Assembly (NCBI RefSeq): GCF_020169515.1
Contig: NZ_JAHMHW010000027.1
Coordinates: 1-62,171 of the forward strand
Length of the DNA: 62,171 nt
Direction: 5' to 3'
DNA from: Paenibacillus vietnamensis
Lineage (GTDB): Bacteria; Bacillota; Bacilli; Paenibacillales; Paenibacillaceae
Part shown: piece by piece, positions 50,472-58,928 of the stretch
How the letters are laid out: each line of letters opens with the position of its first letter
How positions within the stretch are numbered: position 1 is the first letter of the stretch
Notes under the pieces: model-generated
The model's database searches: none
What the model was told of the DNA's origin: nothing
What the model saw: the letters and a program-made list of their open reading frames with translations, nothing else
Made by a program: the position numbers and the translations under genes

Positions 50472-51490
50472 AGGAAGAGTTCAGCTGGCCGCGGCAAGCG
50501 GCCGAAGACGGATCTGCAGGCAAGCAGCCGCTGCTTGTGCTGATCGGACCGACGGCGGTCGGGAAAACGCGGACGAGTCTTGATATCGCAAAAACATGGA
50601 ATGCGGAAATCATATCCGGCGATTCGATGCAGGTATACAGGGGCATGGATATCGGTACTGCAAAAATCATGCCTGAAGAACGTGAAGGCATTCCGCATCA
50701 TCTGATCGACATTTGCGATCCGGAGTACGCTTACTCCGTGGCCGATTTTCAAACGGGCGCAGCCGAAGCGATCGGGCAAATCGCCGGGCGAGGCAGGCTG
50801 CCGTTCATCGTCGGGGGGACTGGGCTCTATGTCGAATCGGTCTGCTATCGCTACCGGTTTGCGGAGAACGGCTCGGATGAGCCGTTTCGCCGGGAGCAGG
50901 AGCTGTTTGCGGCGGAGCACGGGGCGGAAGCGCTTCACGGAAGGCTTGGAGCCGTCGATCCGGAGGCGGCGCAGCGGCTTCACCCGAACGATTTGAGGCG
51001 CGTCATCCGTGCGCTCGAAGTCTATCATTTGACCGGTCAGACCTTCTCCGAGCAGCAGGCCGGCCAGACGAAGGAGTCTCCATACGAGCTGTGTATCATC
51101 GGTTTGACGATGGATCGCGCGGAACTGTACCGCAGAATCGAGCAGCGGGTGGATCTGATGATGGAGCAAGGGTTGGTGGAAGAGGTGCAGAGGCTGCTGG
51201 CGCGCGATTTGCCTCCAACTGCGGTAGCAATGCAAGGGCTCGGCTATAAGGAAATTGCCAATTATTTGCAAGGAAACTGCTCGTTAGAAGCCGCCGTCGA
51301 GCTTCTGAAGCGTGATACCCGAAGGTTTGCAAAGAGGCAGCTTTCCTGGTTCAGGCACATGAAGGATATTCACTGGATTGACATGGGGGAAAATTTTCAC
51401 AACAATTTGCAGTCCATTCATGCTATAATAGCAGGAAAGTTTCAAGTTGATCTTGAATATACTTCTAATCAATCTTTTAGACGGGGGTAA
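50468..51490 (+). CDS. miaA: tRNA dimethylallyltransferase
   Basis: 340 residues from TTG 50468, overlapping the upstream stop (TTGA). P-loop LIGPTAVGKTRTSLDIAK, SGDSMQVYRGMDIGTAK, HHLIDICDPEYAYSVADFQ, the FIVGGTGLYVESV motif and the C-terminal GYKEIANYLQG, RFAKRQLSWFRH are all MiaA hallmarks. It attaches an isopentenyl group to A37 of tRNAs that read UNN codons. hfq starts seven bases later, as in many bacteria. Confidence 0.96.
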   Translation: MKEEFSWPRQAAEDGSAGKQPLLVLIGPTAVGKTRTSLDIAKTWNAEIISGDSMQVYRGMDIGTAKIMPEEREGIPHHLIDICDPEYAYSVADFQTGAAEAIGQIAGRGRLPFIVGGTGLYVESVCYRYRFAENGSDEPFRREQELFAAEHGAEALHGRLGAVDPEAAQRLHPNDLRRVIRALEVYHLTGQTFSEQQAGQTKESPYELCIIGLTMDRAELYRRIEQRVDLMMEQGLVEEVQRLLARDLPPTAVAMQGLGYKEIANYLQGNCSLEAAVELLKRDTRRFAKRQLSWFRHMKDIHWIDMGENFHNNLQSIHAIIAGKFQVDLEYTSNQSFRRG

Positions 51491-51496
51491 CGTCCA

Positions 51497-51742
51497 ATGA
51501 ACAAATCAATCAATATTCAAGATACGTTCCTGAATCAGCTGCGCAAGGACAACATACCGGTCACGGTTTTCTTAATGAACGGTTTTCAAATCCGGGGCGT
51601 TATTAAAGCTTTCGATAACTTTACGATTATCATAGACAGCGAAGGGCGCCAGCAAATGGTGTACAAACATGCCATTTCGACCTTCACGCCGCAGCGCAAC
51701 GTATCGCTTATGCAGCAGGATGCCGGGGGCGCCTTGTCTTAA
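51497..51742 (+). CDS. hfq: RNA-binding protein Hfq
   Basis: 81 residues. Sm1 motif VTVFLMNGFQIRGVIKAFDN and Sm2 motif QQMVYKHAISTF are intact; the Q-rich proximal face residue Gln 8-like and the YKH signature that contacts uridine-rich RNA are present. It forms a hexamer and assists small RNA action. The tail is short, as in Bacillus. Follows miaA at seven bases with an ACGGGGGTAACG site. A terminator closes the mutS-hfq run. Confidence 0.97.
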   Translation: MNKSINIQDTFLNQLRKDNIPVTVFLMNGFQIRGVIKAFDNFTIIIDSEGRQQMVYKHAISTFTPQRNVSLMQQDAGGALS

Positions 51743-51804
51743 GAGAAGTCATTCGGTGAAACTTTCTAATAACGTGCTTCGTTTAACTAGATAGCGGCAT
51801 GCAG

Positions 51805-51841
51805 GAGCAACCCGCTCAAAGACGGGTTGCTCTTGTCATTT
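51805..51841 (+). terminator. Terminator after hfq
   Basis: Perfect 10-bp stem GAGCAACCCG/CGGGTTGCTC with an eight-base loop, followed by TTGTCATTT. Confidence 0.8.
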
Positions 51842-51894
51842 CGTGGTAAAGATAGAATAGACGGACTACGGTTCAACAGGAGGGAGTCGGCAAC

Positions 51895-54375
51895 ATGGCT
51901 GAGCGACCAAGCAGCAAGACTGCATCGAAACAAAAGAAGAGGAAAAGGAAAGTATCGGGACGCACATGGTTTTACGGGCTGTTTTTTACGGCGGCTGTCG
52001 CAATCGTCTGCGGAATTATCGGGTATTTGCTTATTATTTTGAACGGCGAACGCATATTGGCGGAGAACGGCAGCAAGCTTAACTTCGGCGAAGCGTCGAT
52101 TCTGTACGATGCGAACGGGCAGGAAATCGCCACCATCAAGCTGGGAACGGATAACCGCGAGATCGCGGAATATTCTGAAATACCGGAGCAATTGCTGAAC
52201 GCGGTCGTCGCGACCGAGGATCAGCGCTTCTACGAGCATTCGGGCATTGACTTTTTCGCGATCGGACGGGCCGTCGTGAAGGACGTTATCGCCAGAAGCG
52301 CGGTCGAGGGCGGAAGCACCATTACACAGCAGCTTGCGAAAAACGTATTCCTGACGGCGGATAAAACCTTTTTCCGCAAAGCGACGGAGGCGTCGATCGC
52401 AGTCGCGCTGGAGCATAAAATGTCGAAGCCGGAAATTTTGACGATGTATTTGAACCGGATCCATTTCGGTAAGGGTATTTCGGGCGTGAAAGCCGCCGCC
52501 AAATATTATTTTAACAGCGAGCTTAAGGATTTGGAGCTTTGGCAAATCGCCACGCTTGCCGCCATGCCGAAAGGGCCGAACCGATACAATCCGATCAACG
52601 ATCCGGAAGCGTCCATGAACAGGCGGGCTGTCGTATTGAGTCTGATGCAGGATCAGGGTTATATTACGGCTGCCGAAGCTGCGGAGGCCAAAGCGGTCGT
52701 GTATGAGCAGCCCGCGAACCTGGAAGAGGATCAATCGACCGACTTTCAGGAGTTTATCGATTACGCTGTGGAAGAAGCGATGGAAATTACGAAGCTTACC
52801 GAAGAGGAAATTCGCGTAGGCGGCTTCAAAATTTATACGACCATGGATCAGCAGGCCCAAACGTCTATGGATAATCAATTCGCAAACGACGACAATTTCG
52901 AGAAAAGCAAGGACGATCAAATCGTTCAAGGGGCTATGATCATCATGGACCATCGCGACGGCACCATTAAAGCGATGGCCGGCGGCAGGGATTATATTTA
53001 CAAGGGCATCACGCATAATCGGGTGCTCGTCAAGCGACAGCCGGGTTCGGCATTCAAGCCGATCATCGCGTACGGCCCGGCGCTTGAAACCGGCGGTATG
53101 ACACCGTCGACGATATTGACGAACGATCAGAAATGCTTCGGCAGCTATTGTCCGACCGACAGGTGGGGCCCTACGCCGGTATCGATGACTCAGGCGATCA
53201 AGGACTCCCGAAATTTGGCGGCAGTATGGACGCTGAATCAGGTCGGGCTGAAGCAAGCTTTTGATTTCGCAGGAAGGCTGGGCTTTGAGCTTGCTGATGA
53301 AGACAAGAACCTTACCGCCGCGCTCGGCGGGCTGACCTACGGTACGACTCCGATGGAGATGGCGACCGCCTACAGCGTATTTGCGAACGGCGGCCGGTCG
53401 GTCGATCCGCACTCCGTCGTCAAGATCGAAGGGAAAAATTATTCGTATACGTACGAGGCGCCGGCTTCGAAGCAGCTGATGTCCGAGCGTACGGCTGCCT
53501 ATTTGACCGACATGATGCAAACGGTCGTACAGAAGGGCGGTACGGGCGTAAGAGCAGCGATTAACCGTCCCGTTGCCGGTAAGACCGGTACGACCCAGCA
53601 CGGTATTAAAGGCTTTTCCGGCGACGGAATCAAGGATGCCTGGTTTGTCGGATACACGCCGGAGTGGACAGCAGCCGTCTGGATGGGATACGATAAAACA
53701 GATTTGGATCATTATCTGAAGACTGGAGGCAGCCAATCGGCCGCACTGTTCGGCAAAGTCATGAGGGATGCCATGAAGAACGTGCCGATTACCGGCTTCA
53801 ACAGGCCGCAGGAAGTCGTCGAAGAAGAAGAGCCGCCGGCGGCGATTACGAATTTTAACGCTGTGTTTGTCGAGGAAGAAATGAAGGTAAAACTTTCCTG
53901 GGATCCGGTTCAGGAAGGCGAAGTCACGTATACGGTATTCCGCAAGGAAGCCTCCGAAACGGAATTTATCAGGTTCGTCGATGCGCTCACGACGTCAGAA
54001 GTCGACGATATGAGCGCGTTCCCGGGCATGACTTACGAGTACTACGTCGTTGCTTATAATGCCGAAACCGATAAGCAAGGCGAGCCATCGCGGGCGATAA
54101 AAGTTACGATACCGGAGACAGAGATTATTCCGGATGTTCCGCTGGAGCCTGATCCTACCGTTCCGGACGCCGGGGAATTGACGCCTCCCGCAGAAGACGG
54201 AGGAGAAGCGACACCGGATCCTGAGGCAACGGAGCAGCCGGAAGCGACGGAGCAGCCCGAAGAGGGCGGCGTAACGGAAGAGCCGATCCCGACGCCGGAA
54301 ATTCCGCTTGGCGGGAATGAGGGCGGCGGCGAGAACGCATTAGAGAACAACACGGACACCGGCGGCAATACGTAA
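51895..54375 (+). CDS. ponA: Class A penicillin-binding protein (PBP1A type)
   Basis: 826 residues. Basic cytoplasmic head, one membrane helix (about 24-50), GT51 glycosyltransferase with EDQRFYEHSGID and GGSTITQQLAKN, a linker, and a transpeptidase with the active Ser in KRQPGSAFKPI, SRN in KDSRNLAA and KTGTTQ. A fibronectin type III-like domain follows (AVFVEEEMKVKLSWDP...), then a Pro/Glu/Thr-rich tail with ATEQPE repeats and an Asn/Gly-rich end. It polymerises and cross-links peptidoglycan. The FN3 domain and tail resemble B. subtilis PonA. Single-gene promoter not clear; ACAGGAGGG precedes the ATG. Confidence 0.93.
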   Translation: MAERPSSKTASKQKKRKRKVSGRTWFYGLFFTAAVAIVCGIIGYLLIILNGERILAENGSKLNFGEASILYDANGQEIATIKLGTDNREIAEYSEIPEQLLNAVVATEDQRFYEHSGIDFFAIGRAVVKDVIARSAVEGGSTITQQLAKNVFLTADKTFFRKATEASIAVALEHKMSKPEILTMYLNRIHFGKGISGVKAAAKYYFNSELKDLELWQIATLAAMPKGPNRYNPINDPEASMNRRAVVLSLMQDQGYITAAEAAEAKAVVYEQPANLEEDQSTDFQEFIDYAVEEAMEITKLTEEEIRVGGFKIYTTMDQQAQTSMDNQFANDDNFEKSKDDQIVQGAMIIMDHRDGTIKAMAGGRDYIYKGITHNRVLVKRQPGSAFKPIIAYGPALETGGMTPSTILTNDQKCFGSYCPTDRWGPTPVSMTQAIKDSRNLAAVWTLNQVGLKQAFDFAGRLGFELADEDKNLTAALGGLTYGTTPMEMATAYSVFANGGRSVDPHSVVKIEGKNYSYTYEAPASKQLMSERTAAYLTDMMQTVVQKGGTGVRAAINRPVAGKTGTTQHGIKGFSGDGIKDAWFVGYTPEWTAAVWMGYDKTDLDHYLKTGGSQSAALFGKVMRDAMKNVPITGFNRPQEVVEEEEPPAAITNFNAVFVEEEMKVKLSWDPVQEGEVTYTVFRKEASETEFIRFVDALTTSEVDDMSAFPGMTYEYYVVAYNAETDKQGEPSRAIKVTIPETEIIPDVPLEPDPTVPDAGELTPPAEDGGEATPDPEATEQPEATEQPEEGGVTEEPIPTPEIPLGGNEGGGENALENNTDTGGNT

Positions 54376-54389
54376 GGAACGGGTGGTTA

Positions 54390-55043
54390 ATGATGGCGAT
54401 TGGAAAACAGGCGCGAATGACTTGTTTATTCATTCTTTTGGCCGGCGTTATGCTGCTGGCGGCATGCGGCAGCAAAGCCGACGGGAAGAATGGGCACGAA
54501 GGAAGCGCAGCCGCTTCAGCGAAGACGATTAGCTGGGATAAGATGCCGGAAATGGCGATTGATCTTAACAAGTCGTACAGCGCGAAGTTTCAAACGACGA
54601 AAGGCGATTTTACCGTGAAGCTGTTTGCAAGCGAAGCACCGGTTACGGTTAACAATTTTGTGTTTTTGGCGCGTGAAGGTTTTTACAATGGTCTAACGTT
54701 CCACAGTGTGATCGAATCGTTTATGATTCAGAGCGGCGATCCGAAAGGGAACGGCACGGGCACACCGGGTTATTCGATACCGGATGAGCTGGATACCGAT
54801 AGGAAGTATGAGCCTGGCATCGTTGCTATGGCCAACGCGAACAAGCCGAATTCGGGCGGAAGCCAGTTTTTTATTTGTACCGGTCCCGATGCCGCTAACT
54901 TGAACCGGGAACCGAAATATACGATTTTCGGCAAGGTGGAAAGCGGTATGGACGTTGTTATGGCGATCGGAGAAACGCCGACCAAAAATAACGTTCCAAC
55001 TGAAGATATCGTTATAAAGTCCATTGAAATTGTAGCCGTTTAA
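54390..55043 (+). CDS. Peptidyl-prolyl isomerase lipoprotein, cyclophilin type
   Basis: 217 residues (ATG 54390, or 54393). A lipoprotein signal with lipobox LLAAC, a short linker, then a small cyclophilin domain: FTVKLFASEAPVTVNNFVFL, GLTFHSVIESFMIQSGDPKG, GIVAMANANKPNSGGSQFFI and YTIFGKVESGMDVV. Several residues typical of the active site (FHR, QGGD) are changed to FHS and QSGD, so activity may be weak. It should be anchored outside the membrane and aid folding of exported proteins. It starts 14 bases after the PBP gene, probably one operon, which fits a role in envelope assembly. Confidence 0.9.
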   Translation: MMAIGKQARMTCLFILLAGVMLLAACGSKADGKNGHEGSAAASAKTISWDKMPEMAIDLNKSYSAKFQTTKGDFTVKLFASEAPVTVNNFVFLAREGFYNGLTFHSVIESFMIQSGDPKGNGTGTPGYSIPDELDTDRKYEPGIVAMANANKPNSGGSQFFICTGPDAANLNREPKYTIFGKVESGMDVVMAIGETPTKNNVPTEDIVIKSIEIVAV

Positions 55044-55047
55044 CGAA

Positions 55048-55076
55048 AAGCTCTGTCCTTCCGGACAGCGCTTTTT
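55048..55076 (+). terminator. Terminator after the cyclophilin gene
   Basis: AAGC/GCTT and CTGTCC/GGACAG stem with one mismatch, TTCC loop, T run. Confidence 0.85.
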
Positions 55077-55147
55077 GTTATTTCAGGCAATTGCGACAGG
55101 CAGTGCTTGGTTTATTTTGGCTGTCGGCTGGAGATGGACGTTAAGTT

Positions 55148-55282
55148 ATGGTAAGCTTTTTTTATAGGATGATTCCAATTGTCGTAGGCGACGAACCGGC
55201 GGTTGCGATGCTTGTCGCCTTGCAGCAGCCGAGCAGCTTTGCAGGCTTTGCCCAAATGAACGGAAAGGTACGTTCCGAATGA
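55148..55282 (+). CDS. Possible small protein upstream of DUF402
   Basis: A 44-residue frame from ATG 55148 (or 37 residues from ATG 55169), MVSFFYRMIPIVVGDEPAVA..., ending in QMNGKVRSE. Its TGA overlaps the next gene's ATG (ATGA), the same coupling as in the two following genes. Codon usage resembles the neighbours. The ribosome binding site is poor (GGAG 14 bases before 55148), and I recognise no family. It may be a real coupled mini-gene or chance. Confidence 0.35.
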   Translation: MVSFFYRMIPIVVGDEPAVAMLVALQQPSSFAGFAQMNGKVRSE

Positions 55283-55836
55283 AGAGAAAATTTTCAGACC
55301 GGGCGAACTGGCGACGTATCTTGCGCAAGAGCTATACTTGCCTGGCGCTTGACGGCGAAGAGTTCAAAGGTCTCGTGACGTTTTACCGGATTCATGAATT
55401 GCGTGAGCCGCTTTGGAAGGAATACAACGGACGCCGACTTTGCCTTGCCGACCGGGGATATTTATGGATGCAGCATTTTCCGAGGGGCGAGCACTTTGTC
55501 GTTACGACGATGTTCGATGACAAGGGGCGTGTCGTGCAATGGTATATCGATGTATGCAAGACGCAGGGATTAACCGATCAGCAGGTGCCTTGGTTTGACG
55601 ATCTTTACTTGGATGTGGTCGTGCTTCCAAGCGGAGAGGTGTTTCTGATGGATGAGGATGAGCTGGAGGACGCTCTGAGGCAAGGAGACGTCAGCGGCAA
55701 GGATGTCGCCTTGGCGAGGAAGACGGCGGGCAGGCTGCTTTCTAGCATCCGAAACGGCCGGTTCCGCTATTTCACTCTTAGCCTGAAGCACAGGAAAAGC
55801 CTGATGGAAAGAACCGGGGAGCTTAGCGAATCATGA
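55279..55836 (+). CDS. DUF402 family protein, nucleoside tri/diphosphatase-like
   Basis: 185 residues. Beta-barrel domain of the DUF402 family: LREPLWKEYNGRRLCLADRG, WMQHFPRGEHFVVTTMFD, VVQWYIDVCKTQGL, and DDLYLDVVVLPSGEVFLMDE followed by DELEDALRQG. The acidic residues of the last block are the metal-binding set of the family. Members in Staphylococcus and Bacillus hydrolyse nucleoside tri- and diphosphates; others are fluoroacetyl-like thioesterase relatives, so the substrate is not certain. Joined by an ATGA overlap to the YdcF-like gene. Confidence 0.82.
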   Translation: MKRKFSDRANWRRILRKSYTCLALDGEEFKGLVTFYRIHELREPLWKEYNGRRLCLADRGYLWMQHFPRGEHFVVTTMFDDKGRVVQWYIDVCKTQGLTDQQVPWFDDLYLDVVVLPSGEVFLMDEDELEDALRQGDVSGKDVALARKTAGRLLSSIRNGRFRYFTLSLKHRKSLMERTGELSES

Positions 55837-56510
55837 TAGCTGCCTCAAAACGAAGGAGCAGCCCGCGCAAACGAACGAAGAAAGCTCGTCCGTGGCTGCT
55901 CCTGTTTCGTGCTGCTGCCTGGCTGATTTGCGCCGGCGTGTTCTGGTTCGGATATTTGCTTTGGCTAATCAATGGGTTTGATACGACCAAACCGATCGCG
56001 AAGGCGGATGCCGGCATCGTTTTAGGCGCTGCCCTCTGGAATGATGTGCCGAGCCCCGCATTAAAGGAACGGCTCGATTTTGCTTATGAGCTGATTACGT
56101 TAGGCAAGGTGGACAAGCTCATTCTGTCCGGAGGCCTGGGCGCAAACGGGGCTACGAAAACAGAGGCCGAGGGTATGCGGGATTATTTGATTGCAAAAGG
56201 TATAACGGAAGACAAGCTGTTACTAGAAAATGCCTCGACAAGCACGTATGAGAATTTGCTCAATAGCCGGAAAATAGCGGAAGACGGCAAGCTGAAGGAG
56301 CTTGTGATCATTACTCACGATTACCATGCCGCTCGGGCCAAGGAAATGGCCGGCCAGCTGGATTACGGCGACTTTCAGGTTGCCGCCACGAAATCAAAAG
56401 TGCTGAATCCGGTCTTTAACGAAGCGCGCGAAGTGCTTGCCTTTACGAAATGGAAGCTGGACCTGGCGCTGCTCACTCTGGGCGCCCGCTCTCCCGATTC
56501 GATGCTGTGA
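55833..56510 (+). CDS. YdcF/SanA family membrane protein (DUF218)
   Basis: 225 residues, ATG overlapping the DUF402 stop (ATGA). A basic N-terminus, one membrane helix (about 22-46), then a Rossmann-like DUF218 domain: AGIVLGAALWNDVPSPALKE, KLILSGGLGANG, TKTEAEGMRDYLIAKGI, LLENASTSTYENLLNSR, VIITHDYHAARA. SanA/YdcF proteins affect envelope permeability and vancomycin sensitivity in other bacteria; the catalytic activity is unknown. Confidence 0.85.
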   Translation: MIAASKRRSSPRKRTKKARPWLLLFRAAAWLICAGVFWFGYLLWLINGFDTTKPIAKADAGIVLGAALWNDVPSPALKERLDFAYELITLGKVDKLILSGGLGANGATKTEAEGMRDYLIAKGITEDKLLLENASTSTYENLLNSRKIAEDGKLKELVIITHDYHAARAKEMAGQLDYGDFQVAATKSKVLNPVFNEAREVLAFTKWKLDLALLTLGARSPDSML

Positions 56511-56601
56511 TTCTGCTAATATGCGGCTGCAAGCTAGAATAAACTTGTAGTGCGGTCAGCCGCTATTTCGCTTTCGAAGCAAAGGACAGGTGATGCGACA
56601 G

Positions 56602-57588
56602 ATGAGTGGACACGTCATATCAGGACCCGGCAATGGAACCGCAAGACCTTCCAGGCAAATCAACGTCGTTCTTCGAAGTCAGGATTCCTTCCAGACAACG
56701 GCATCCGCCCATGCGCTGGAGCCGGAATCACTTCCGCCAGTCAAACCGCTTCCGAGTGTGGACCATTATGCGGATATCCAGAAGGAACTCGAGCCGATGA
56801 TCGGAATGGACAACGTCAAATCGCTTGTTTATGAAATATACGCATTGCTGTACATCAGCCGGATGCGCTCGGAGGCCGGATTATCGGGCGGGTCCCAGGT
56901 GTATCATATGATTTTCAAGGGCAACCCCGGAACGGGAAAGACGACGATCGCCCGCATTGTAGCAAAGCTGTTCCAGAAGATGGGGGTTCTGTCAAAGGGG
57001 CATCTCATCGAGGTGGAACGGGCGGATCTTGTCGGCGAATACATCGGACACACGGCTCAAAAAACCCGCGACCTTGTACGCAAGGCGATTGGCGGCGTGC
57101 TGTTTGTCGATGAGGCTTACAGCCTTGCGCGGGGGGGAGAAAAGGATTTCGGCAAGGAAGCGATCGATACGCTGGTTAAGGCGATGGAGGATCACCGGAA
57201 TCAATTCGTGCTTATACTGGCGGGTTATCCCGCCGAGATCGAGGATTTTTTGCTGACGAATCCGGGATTGCCGTCCAGGTTTCCGATACAGATCGAATTT
57301 CCCGATTATTCGGTCGATCAATTGATCCAAATCGGCGAGCTGATGGCCAAAGACCGCGATTATGTGCTGCTGCCGCAGACGGTGTTCAAGCTGAGGCAGC
57401 ATCTGATGCAGGAGAAGCAAAATACGATGTTTTCATTCAGCAATGCCAGATATGTGAGAAATTCGATAGAGAAGGCGATCCGGTATCAGGCCGTACGATT
57501 GCTTAATCATTTTGCGAATTCCATTCCCCCGAAGCAGGAGCTGATGACGATCCGGCCGGAGGATTTGAAGTGGGAATCGAAGATTTAA
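56602..57588 (+). CDS. spoVK: Stage V sporulation protein K, AAA+ ATPase (CbbX/CfxQ family)
   Basis: 328 residues from ATG 56602, seven bases after AGGTGAT; ATG 56593 or GTG 56590 are alternatives. AAA+ domain with Walker A KGNPGTGKTTIAR, pore loop region VGEYIGHTAQKTRDL, Walker B GGVLFVDEAYSL, sensor/Arg motif GLPSRFPIQIEF. It closely follows B. subtilis SpoVK in size and place before hflX. Needed for spore maturation in B. subtilis; the substrate is unknown. No clear sigma-E box was found upstream. Confidence 0.92.
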   Translation: MSGHVISGPGNGTARPSRQINVVLRSQDSFQTTASAHALEPESLPPVKPLPSVDHYADIQKELEPMIGMDNVKSLVYEIYALLYISRMRSEAGLSGGSQVYHMIFKGNPGTGKTTIARIVAKLFQKMGVLSKGHLIEVERADLVGEYIGHTAQKTRDLVRKAIGGVLFVDEAYSLARGGEKDFGKEAIDTLVKAMEDHRNQFVLILAGYPAEIEDFLLTNPGLPSRFPIQIEFPDYSVDQLIQIGELMAKDRDYVLLPQTVFKLRQHLMQEKQNTMFSFSNARYVRNSIEKAIRYQAVRLLNHFANSIPPKQELMTIRPEDLKWESKI

Positions 57589-57616
57589 CGAAGCCTTGGC
57601 TGAGAAGGGGTATGAC

Positions 57617-58912
57617 ATGAGCGGCAAAACCTATGAAACGAATCCGAACGTAACCGAGAAAGCCATTCTTATCAGCCTTGTAACTTCCGATGATAAACGG
57701 AAGGGGACGGATCCCGGGCAGTCCTTGGCCGAGCTGGCGCAGCTGACGGAAACGGCCGGCGTCGAAGTGCTGACGGCGCTGGTGCAAAACAAGGAAACTG
57801 CGGATACCAGGTGGTTTATCGGCAAAGGGAAAGTGCAGGAGGTTAAAGCGCTGGCCGAGGAGCTGGGCGCAACGACGGCGATTTTCGATCAGGAGCTTTC
57901 AGGCGCCCAGGTGAGGAATTTGGAGGAAGCGCTGGATTTGAAAATCATCGACCGGACACAGCTGATTTTGGATATTTTCGCCGGGCGCGCCAAAACCCGG
58001 GAAGGGATCATTCAGGTTGAGCTCGCACAGCTTAGTTATTTGCTGCCCCGTTTGTCGGGTCACGGCAAAAATCTGTCCCGGCTGGGCGGCGGCATCGGTA
58101 CGCGAGGACCCGGCGAAACGAAGCTGGAAACGGACCGGCGTCATATCCGTAAGCGGATTTCCGACCTGAAAGCCGTACTGGGGGAAGTCGTCAGGCACAG
58201 GAAGCTGCATCGCGAACGGCGAAAGAAAAACGGGCTCGTTCAGGTTGCGCTTGTCGGCTATACGAATGCGGGCAAGTCGACGCTGCTGCGCGAGCTTACA
58301 CAGGCCGATGTATATGTGGAGGACCAACTGTTCGCTACGCTGGATCCGACTTCACGGCTGCTGAAGCTGCCGAACGGCCGCGAAGTGATTTTGACGGATA
58401 CGGTCGGCTTCATTCAAAATTTGCCGCATGATCTCGTTGCCGCCTTTCGAGCGACGCTTGAAGAGGTTTGCGAGGCGGATCTGGTCCTGCATGTGATCGA
58501 CAGCAGCTCGCCGGCGCGCGATGATCAGATCGATGTCGTGCACCGCATTTTGGAAGAGCTTGGCGCTTCGGATAAGCCGTTCATCAAGGTGTACAATAAA
58601 AAAGACCTATGCGGGCCTGCCGGGGCTCTGACGAATTTGCCTGTTTCTACCGGCGGCCATCTCGTTATCAGCGCTTATGATCAGGAGGATTTGGAGCTGC
58701 TTCTCCATGCCATCCAGGATAAAATCAGCGGCGGAACGGTCGTCTTTAATTTGCCTGCAGAACGCGGCGATCTGATTGCACTCGCGTACCGCAGCGGAGA
58801 AGTTATCGGCCAAGAGGTAAATGAGGAATCACTCAAACTGACCGTACAGATCAGCGCCCAGCAATACGAGCAGCACGGGCATCAGCTGCAGCCATACATA
58901 GATTTGCACTAA
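57617..58912 (+). CDS. hflX: GTPase HflX
   Basis: 431 residues from ATG 57617, six bases after AAGGGG. N-terminal HflX domain (VQNKETADTRWFIGKGKVQE, LIDRTQ-like IIDRTQLILDIFA), the glycine-rich GGIGTRGPGETKLETDRRHI loop, and a G domain with GYTNAGKSTLLREL, DTVGFIQNLPHDL and NKKDL. It binds the 50S subunit and splits stalled or hibernating ribosomes. Equivalent of YnbA in the B. subtilis spoVK-ynbA-ynbB-glnR-glnA order. Confidence 0.95.
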   Translation: MSGKTYETNPNVTEKAILISLVTSDDKRKGTDPGQSLAELAQLTETAGVEVLTALVQNKETADTRWFIGKGKVQEVKALAEELGATTAIFDQELSGAQVRNLEEALDLKIIDRTQLILDIFAGRAKTREGIIQVELAQLSYLLPRLSGHGKNLSRLGGGIGTRGPGETKLETDRRHIRKRISDLKAVLGEVVRHRKLHRERRKKNGLVQVALVGYTNAGKSTLLRELTQADVYVEDQLFATLDPTSRLLKLPNGREVILTDTVGFIQNLPHDLVAAFRATLEEVCEADLVLHVIDSSSPARDDQIDVVHRILEELGASDKPFIKVYNKKDLCGPAGALTNLPVSTGGHLVISAYDQEDLELLLHAIQDKISGGTVVFNLPAERGDLIALAYRSGEVIGQEVNEESLKLTVQISAQQYEQHGHQLQPYIDLH

Positions 58913-58928
58913 GGGAGAAGATACCGGA

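Noticed and set aside
51787..53736. 649-codon antisense frame under the penicillin-binding protein gene
   Set aside because: Shadow of a clear PBP; low-quality translation and no start signals.
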